The position numbers were made by a program, and so were the translations under genes. The notes under the pieces were generated by a model. That model did no database searches. It was not told where the DNA came from and saw only the letters and a program-made list of their open reading frames with translations. From Epinephelus fuscoguttatus (Eukaryota; Chordata; Actinopteri; Perciformes; Serranidae), in NCBI RefSeq assembly GCF_011397635.1, contig NC_064772.1:13531035-13595034 (forward strand): a stretch of 64,000 nucleotides of DNA. The letters run 5' to 3'. This document shows, in pieces, positions 58,249 to 64,000 of the stretch (within the stretch, counting starts at the first letter, position 1; the number at the start of each line of letters is the position of its first letter).

Positions 58249-58345
58249 AGTCTCGGCCAGGAAACAGTACCTCCTGAGCCTCCTGAGCCTCTCCCCAGCA
58301 CCAACAAGGAAGTCAACTTCTCCATCGGCTTCACCGACCTCAATG
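58249..58345 (+). CDS. apbb1ip: apbb1ip (RIAM) second recognised coding exon
   Basis: A 97-bp exon, phase 0 in and phase 1 out (acceptor CCCTGCAG, donor GTGACT). It encodes SLGQETVPPEPPEPLPSTNK and EVNFSIGFTDLN plus the first base of the next Glu codon. It matches the mammalian RIAM linker between the two N-terminal helices (SLGVDTL, then FNYSVGFKDLN). The Pro/Glu-rich part varies and the NFSIGFTDLN end is conserved. It sits between the two talin-binding helices. Confidence 0.92.
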
Positions 58346-59349
58346 GTGACTTAACATTTTGTCTATTGCATGTGTGGAAATGCAACAAAGAGCTGGCTGT
58401 TGAGCTTTTTCATGATGACAATGTGGCAGTTGTGCAAGGGCAGGATATATATCATGCTTCATCAGTTAGCCAGGAGATGATCCAGATTACTAGCAGTGAC
58501 GTAAAGAAGTAGAAAAACAGCACTCAGTTGCTCAGCAGAATATCTGGCTTCTGTTAAAGAGGTGATTTCAGACGAAGATTGAGGTCAATGTACGTGCTAA
58601 TTACTCAGTGTTTGCCTCTGGCTCTTATGGGCTGTAAAACAAGCAGGTTAATGTTGAAGCAAGGTGGCAGCATCTGTCATTATTACTCTGCTGTTCCCCT
58701 GTATGTCATTAAGTACTTCAGTCCTGTCAGATAATCTTTATCAGCTTTTACCCACAAGTTACTTTGCAGAGACAAACCCTCCTACATCTAACTGAGGGCC
58801 AATTAATCACAAAATGTAACCATTTTCAAACATCTAAAAACAACAGACAAGTTCGTAGCTCTCAGCGGTACTTAGCTGAATGCTAACATCAGCATGCTAA
58901 TATGCTCACAATAACAAAGCTAACATACTAATGTTTTAACAGGTTTACCATGCTCACCATCAACAACATTTGCTAATTAGCACTAAACACAAAGTACCGC
59001 TGACGCTAATGAGGATACGAGATGGAAAGTTAAAGAGTAAACAGTAGTTTTAACGTGTAAAGAGGTAGCATATTTTCACATGTAACTGGGTTAAGGGTTA
59101 ACTTCAATCAAAAGAGTGTTGGTGATTTTTGGGACAGTGCAGAGACGAACCGAGGTAGTTCTTGTGAGTTTTGTTCTGATTCTGTCAACTTTGAATGTAG
59201 TCTGTCTTACAATGATAAAATTACTGATTATTTCAGAGGAGTCTGGTTGGTTTGGCAAAGAGATTTGGGGGCTGTTGCTGGTTAAACAAAATACTTAACA
59301 AAAAGGTCTGTCTCTAAAAGGATCCTTTCAATGATGCAGTCACATCTAA

Positions 59350-60130
59350 GCCCTGTTTCCACCAAACACATATAGCACCTTTGCTGGGCGGGGTTGTTGT
59401 CACTCACTGCTCTGTCCAGCACTCACTGTATTTCCTCATTACCGGTGACACAGATGGAAGTCTGCACCTCGTTTACCGTCCACAGAACGATGCTGCATGC
59501 CGTTACTTTCAGAACAAAATAGAACAGGCTGCTGTGAGAGTCTCTCTCTATGAGATATTTAAAAATAGTGGGTTTGTGCATTTAATCCTTCTCAGGCAAG
59601 CGCTGGGGTTTAGTGTTGCTGGAGCCCACAGGATGAACACTCCACCACTCTATTTTTTTTTTTCTTCTCTAAACAAGGATTAGAATATATGCCATTCCCA
59701 TAATCCGGTCAACTCATGCATTGAGTAATATAACAAGTAAACGTTCCACCTTGAAAGTTGCCGGCAGTCGGCCTTGTGAATTACATTGGGGTTTTTTTCT
59801 CAGACCACAGCTGCTGTGAGAGGCAGCAAAGCATCTTTTCATTTTGTAGTTATGGTTTACTCATGTATGTAAGACTCCACGGTGTGAGCAGTGGTTATAT
59901 AAGCTTCAAAACCAGCCACAGCTCAGCCCTGAGCAGACTGACCGTCCTCTATTGATCAATCCACCTTTTAGTACCAGATCTGTGTGCTAGGTACCCCAAC
60001 AGAGGGGTGATCAAAAATGGGGATGGTAAGGAACGGTTCCATTGGAAACATCCACAACTTTTCACGGTGGAAACAGAAATAATTCATACCAAACTGAACT
60101 GGAACATACTGGACTGCTTAGTGGAACTAG
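59350..60130. mobile_element. Probable DNA element with CCTGTTTCCACC / GGTGGAAACAG ends
   Basis: AGCCCTGTTTCCACCAAAC near the left end is inverted as TTTCACGGTGGAAACAG near 60060. The exact right end is unclear. Non-coding. Confidence 0.4.
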
Positions 60131-60629
60131 CTATAGGCCCTGTTAAGACCTAAGAGTCTCAGTGAGACAAAAACCATTAATAAACATTATGGAGTAAAGA
60201 TGCAGCAGTGCGAGCTGGTCTATCTCAGCTTGACTCAAACTGACTAATAGTGTTGCCTATTTTACTTTAACAGTCTATGCCTGCAACTCAGCCTTCAAGT
60301 CGGCTGCTTTTAGAATGTAAGGCACGTCACCTATTTCAACAGCTAACCAGCTTGTAGCAAAGTCAGCCAGCCCAGTAAGTTACAAACTGTCACAGACTGC
60401 ATGTTCGCTTGCTTTGGCAAGTCCGTCAGCTGTTGCAGACTGACTCATTGCAAGTAGTTGCAAGTTGTATTCACAAGTGGTTAATGGAAGCCTGCTTGTT
60501 ACTGCCGGCTGCAGCACTCTTTCTCAATACTGGACTAAGTTTAAAAAAAAAAAGTTGTCTTCATTAGTCACTTGGACACAATAGATTGGAAAATAGGTTC
60601 CAGGTTGAAAGAATACCTTAGTTAGCCTT

Positions 60630-60840
60630 TATGGGATCACCAGTTACTATGATTCATCCAGAGGGGAAAAAGAAATGCCTGTACCAAATCACTGGACACT
60701 CTGAATCACTAATATTAACCTTAAGGTGCTGCTTGAGGAAAAGTCAAGGATCACCAAAGTCTGTTGAATTTATCTTCTGGAGACAACAAATGTCTGTGCA
60801 GAATTTCATGACAATCCATCAATTATTGAGATATTTTAGT
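60630..60840. repeat. Dispersed repeat fragment (ATTTCATGACAATCCATC type)
   Basis: It shares ATTCATCCAGAGGGG and TGTCTGTGCAGAATTTCATG wording with 53575-53960 and others. An old fragment; class not identified. Confidence 0.5.
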
Positions 60841-61261
60841 TTGGACTGTTGCAACCTTTACAAGATGTAGCTAAATAACAGTAAATTTATCATTTACTAG
60901 TGCTTTAGCCCAGCCTTCCCTACAGCACCACTAGCCCTTATGCCTCATGGAAAACAAAGGAAGATGATTGAGAAATAAAAAGAAAAAAATTCTTCATTTA
61001 GTTGTTATTATAACACAGAGAGAGGAACTTGTAAAATATGAAAGTTCTTAGGGTTTAGGGAAAAACATTTGTCATTTTAAAAAAGGAACAGATGCATCCT
61101 CTACATGACTACATGAAAAGTGTTTTTTCAGGGGTCAAATATTTCGAAAGAGAGGAAACACTTTGTTAACAGTTTTGGAATATTTCTAGCAATTGTCTTT
61201 AATATACTGTACCATAGTCAGTTCTAAATAAATAAATAAATTGATTTTCCTCCAACACCAG

Positions 61262-61554
61262 AGTCCCTCCATGAACTGGAAGACACCGATCTGGATGCGC
61301 TCATGGCTGATTTGGTGGCAGACCTTAATGCGACAGAAGAGAAACTCGCAGCAGAGATACAAGATCTGAAGGTGCCGTCACCGCCCCCGCTAGACCTGCC
61401 GCCACCACCTAAGGACCCAAGCTCCCGCCCTATGTCCTCTCTCGCTTCCCCGGCATCACCAGCGAGTAGCACCAGCAGCAATGTTAGCACCCCAGCCTCA
61501 TCTGCCACCTCCCCTTTCCCACCTCCGCCTCCTCAAGCTGCAAAGCCTACTATG
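61262..61554 (+). CDS. apbb1ip: apbb1ip (RIAM) third recognised coding exon: second talin-binding helix and Pro-rich segment
   Basis: A 293-bp exon, phase 1 in and 0 out (acceptor CCAACACCAG, donor GTGAGT). With the split Glu it reads ESLHELEDTDLDALMADLVA, an acidic helix conserved in RIAM that is a weaker second talin-binding segment. A helical stretch follows (NATEEKLAAEIQDL), then a Pro/Ser-rich low-complexity part (PSPPPLDLPPPPKDP, PFPPPPP) of the kind that binds profilin or EVH1 (Ena/VASP) domains in RIAM. The RA and PH domains that read Rap1 and lipids are not in the window. The Ser/Ala-rich stretch has no clear mammalian counterpart. Confidence 0.92.
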
Positions 61555-62700
61555 GTGAGTCAGCAGGTGTACAGTTTCTAAGATCAAAGTAGCATCTCTG
61601 CGATAACCTTTTAACCTCTCTTGTAATCGGAAAAAGTCCAAAATTTAAGAAGTGAGGGTTTTAACTAAGGCTTGTAGGAGTAATAGAAAGTTAATTTTAG
61701 TTGGTACAGTGTCACGGGAAATGCCAAAAATATTTGGTAACAGATAGTGAAGAAGAAAAAAAAAGGTCTTTGCACTGTTGGGCTCTTAAAATGTTATATG
61801 CAAGAGCCAGCACATGAAGCCGAGAGAGGCACTAATGTTGTAATCTCTGTTTTATTGGTGCCGTGTCTTGGTTTACCACGTGAAAGCACTTCCTGAGCCA
61901 TGCGTGACAAGACAGTATTACAACAAAAACATCACCAGTTCCCAGCATATAAATTTCTTGTGATTTCTTTTTTGTCTTTGTGGAACTGGGAAGAGTGGTA
62001 TTGCTCTTATAACAGTTGGCCGGTGAGATCATGGCGAAATAGTTCCTGGACCGAGGCATCTGTTACACTTACAGAGACTCGTGAGGCGAAACAGCCGAGA
62101 GTCTGTCTGGAACAGATCAAACACATGCAGCCATGAGGCAGGAAAGAGTAACAGGATCAATACCAAAGGTTGAAGAAGGGGAGGTAAGATGTGGTAGTGG
62201 TGGGGGGGCGTTCCAGACGGGAGCTTATTGCTTTAGCAGGGCTTGTTACCTCATCCTTCTGAGGTAAAAACACCAGCTGTGCTGAGGCAGAGAATGTGTC
62301 ATTGTTAGGTGGAGGTGTGAAAGATCATTAAAACTGCACCGTAGGCAGGATTTTTATGTAAAAACACACCAGAGTTATAAGCCGAGGAAAAGCGTATCCT
62401 ATCCCTGCTAATTGAGATTTAGTAGATTAGATCTTGTGTCTCAAATGAAACTCTTAAATGCACGCTCCACACATGGGAAGTTATGAAATTAAAATTAAAC
62501 ACTGCACCTCCTGAACAGCGTAAAAATGCTACAGCCACAGAGATGAACTTAACAGAGTTAGACTTTTTCTTCTTTTTTACCTGAGGCACCCTTTTTAAGC
62601 AATAGTTAATTTTTGGAAATGCACTTATTATCTTTTTTTGACTTGAGTATGATGAGAAAATTTATTCCACTGGCACATATATAGCACGGTCGCCCATTGA

Positions 62701-63170
62701 AGGGATAGTGCACCCAAAAATGAAAATTCAGCCATCTACTCACCCATATGCAGATGGAGGCTCAGGTGAAGTTTTAGAGTCCTCACATCCCTTGCGGAGA
62801 TCCAAGGGGAGAGGAGGTAGCAACACAACTCCACTTAATGGAGGCTTATTGGGCCCCAGATTCAAACGTCCAAAAACACATAACTGAAACCACAAAATAT
62901 CTCCATACTGCTCGTCCATAGTGATCCGAGTGTCCTGAAGCCCCGACATAAAAAGTTGTTGCGCAAGTGTGCACACGTGAGCCTGGTGCACAGAGAGGCA
63001 GTTAGAGCTACAGGCTACAATGAGGCTAAAAATAGAGTTCAAATGACGTTTTTCCAAACAACTTTTTTCTCCGCAAGTGTTGTGAGGACTCTAAAACTTC
63101 TCCTGAGCCTCCATCAGCATATGGGTGAGTAGATAATGGCTGAATTTTCATTTTTGGGTGCACTATCCCT
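62701..63170. mobile_element. TTAA MITE with about 100-bp terminal inverted repeats
   Basis: Left repeat 62701-62799 begins AGGGATAGTGCACCCAAAAA. Right repeat 63069-63170 is its near-perfect inverse, with about five mismatches and one 3-base gap. TTAA follows on the right (63171-63174); on the left it has become TTGA (62697-62700). The middle (about 270 bp) is non-coding. A nonautonomous element, possibly piggyBac-like by target site. Confidence 0.82.
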
Positions 63171-63544
63171 TTAAGGAGGGAAAAGGGGAAAGTTCTCTGG
63201 GGCCCAGCCACCTAGGGGCCCATGGAGGGCAGCAATGATGATATTCATCCTAAGTGAGTGATGATTTTATTTTCAACCAAAATATTCATCATTACTTATT
63301 ATAGCAACAAAAATGAACATTGTATTTATTGTTGGTTTTGTACAATGTAGCCTCATATGACAAGAGGGTTTTTTTTTTATTTTTGGTACACAACCATTGC
63401 AGAACAAAAAAAATGCAGGCATCTGGCCACATGATCTGATAAATTTACTGATCTAAACAAGCAGAGAGTGCATACACATATGTTTATATGAGAAAAGCAG
63501 ATTCACTGGACCAGCCATTTAAGTAAACAGTATTATGTGATATA

Positions 63545-63670
63545 TACAGTGAATATAAAGCAACAGCCAGTTAGCTTAGCTTACCGTAAACACTGGAAAC
63601 AGGGTGAATCAGCTCTCATAGCTCTGTTCAAGGTACAAATCTGCCTACCAGCACCTCTAAAACTCACTAA
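63545..63670. repeat. TTAGCTTAGC-family MITE fragment
   Basis: CAGTTAGCTTAGCTTACCG, ACTGGAAACAGGGTGAATCA and CTACCAGCACCTCTAAAACT match the family at 47866-48235. Only one half is present. Confidence 0.55.
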
Positions 63671-63683
63671 TAACAGCCCAGTC

Positions 63684-64000
63684 GCCACAATAAATGTTGG
63701 CATCGTACCTTTCTGTAAACCACAGATATGTTACATTTGTACTATCATATAGCAGATATGTCGAAACTTGTTACTTTAGGTTTTAATTTTCAGTTTTATG
63801 TCTGACAATGCAAACAAAAATGACTCGGGTTAGGACAGCATCATGTTTAAGTTCAACATATCCAGTTTGGTTGCTACAAATATGGCTGGACATGTCCTGA
63901 ATGTCAACTGCTGTCAGCTGCCTGCCAGCTGTCTCACCCATCCACCATCCCCTCTTTCTCCCAATGAGAACACAGCACATATATATGTAATCTAAACTAC
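63684..64000. mobile_element. AATGTTGGCAT foldback family, left arm, runs off the window
   Basis: It starts CACAATAAATGTTGGCATCG, then CTGTAAACCACAGATATGTT, as in the other copies. The right arm would lie beyond the window. Confidence 0.55.

Larger units (their letters stand above)
58346..61261 (+). other. apbb1ip: apbb1ip intron after second recognised exon
   Basis: A 2.9-kb intron. It contains a probable DNA element (about 59350-60130) and a dispersed repeat fragment (60630-60840). ATGCTAACA-rich text around 58870-58985 is typical of teleost repeats. Confidence 0.8.
61555..64000 (+). other. apbb1ip: apbb1ip intron, continues past the window
   Basis: No further coding exon was recognised; the next exon should encode the region leading to the RA domain. 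It contains a TTAA MITE (62701-63170) and fragments of two other families at 63545-64000. Confidence 0.75.

Noticed and set aside
61224..61508. Minus-strand 94-codon frame
   Set aside because: Antisense to the apbb1ip exon; Ser/Gly-rich translation is the complement of the Pro/Ser-rich coding strand.

Overview
This is a nuclear genomic window from a teleost fish, probably a spiny-rayed one. Genes are split by GT-AG introns in AT-rich, repeat-dense DNA. The repeats include a Rex3-like RTE LINE, tRNA-derived SINEs and many foldback/MITE-type DNA elements of kinds common in teleosts. Every protein call was made by reading translations by eye; no database search was run.

Layout. (1) 1-12220, plus strand: the 3' end of gad2 (glutamate decarboxylase 65). 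Its last three coding exons lie at 5089-5196, 8210-8299 and 12047-12220. The intron before them carries an almost complete but dead RTE LINE (1180-4336, minus strand) with a 12-bp target-site duplication. (2) 12221-35757: presumed gad2 3' UTR, then intergenic DNA with SINEs, microsatellites and several nested inverted-repeat elements. (3) 35758-40486, minus strand: a four-exon gene I do not recognise. It encodes a predicted secreted protein of 934 residues with a signal peptide, five CX4C motifs, a coiled coil, TNFR-like cysteine-rich segments flanking a short EGF-like segment, and three related beta-rich C1q/TNF-like repeats. (4) 40487-56572: intergenic DNA with a degenerate T-rich minisatellite and more transposon remnants. 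(5) 56573 to the window end, plus strand: the first recognisable coding exons of apbb1ip (RIAM) at 56573-56632, 58249-58345 and 61262-61554. The rest of that gene lies beyond the window.

Gad2 and apbb1ip are neighbours in mammals too (human 10p12), so the block is conserved synteny. The minus-strand gene sits between them, where I know of no mammalian gene. Gad2 makes GABA in neurons. Apbb1ip links Rap1 to talin and integrin activation. Nothing suggests the three genes act in one pathway.

The most interesting items are the unrecognised secreted-protein gene, a set of nonautonomous DNA elements that share TTAA targets and AGG ends, and several nested or self-nested foldback elements whose order of insertion can be read from the sequence.
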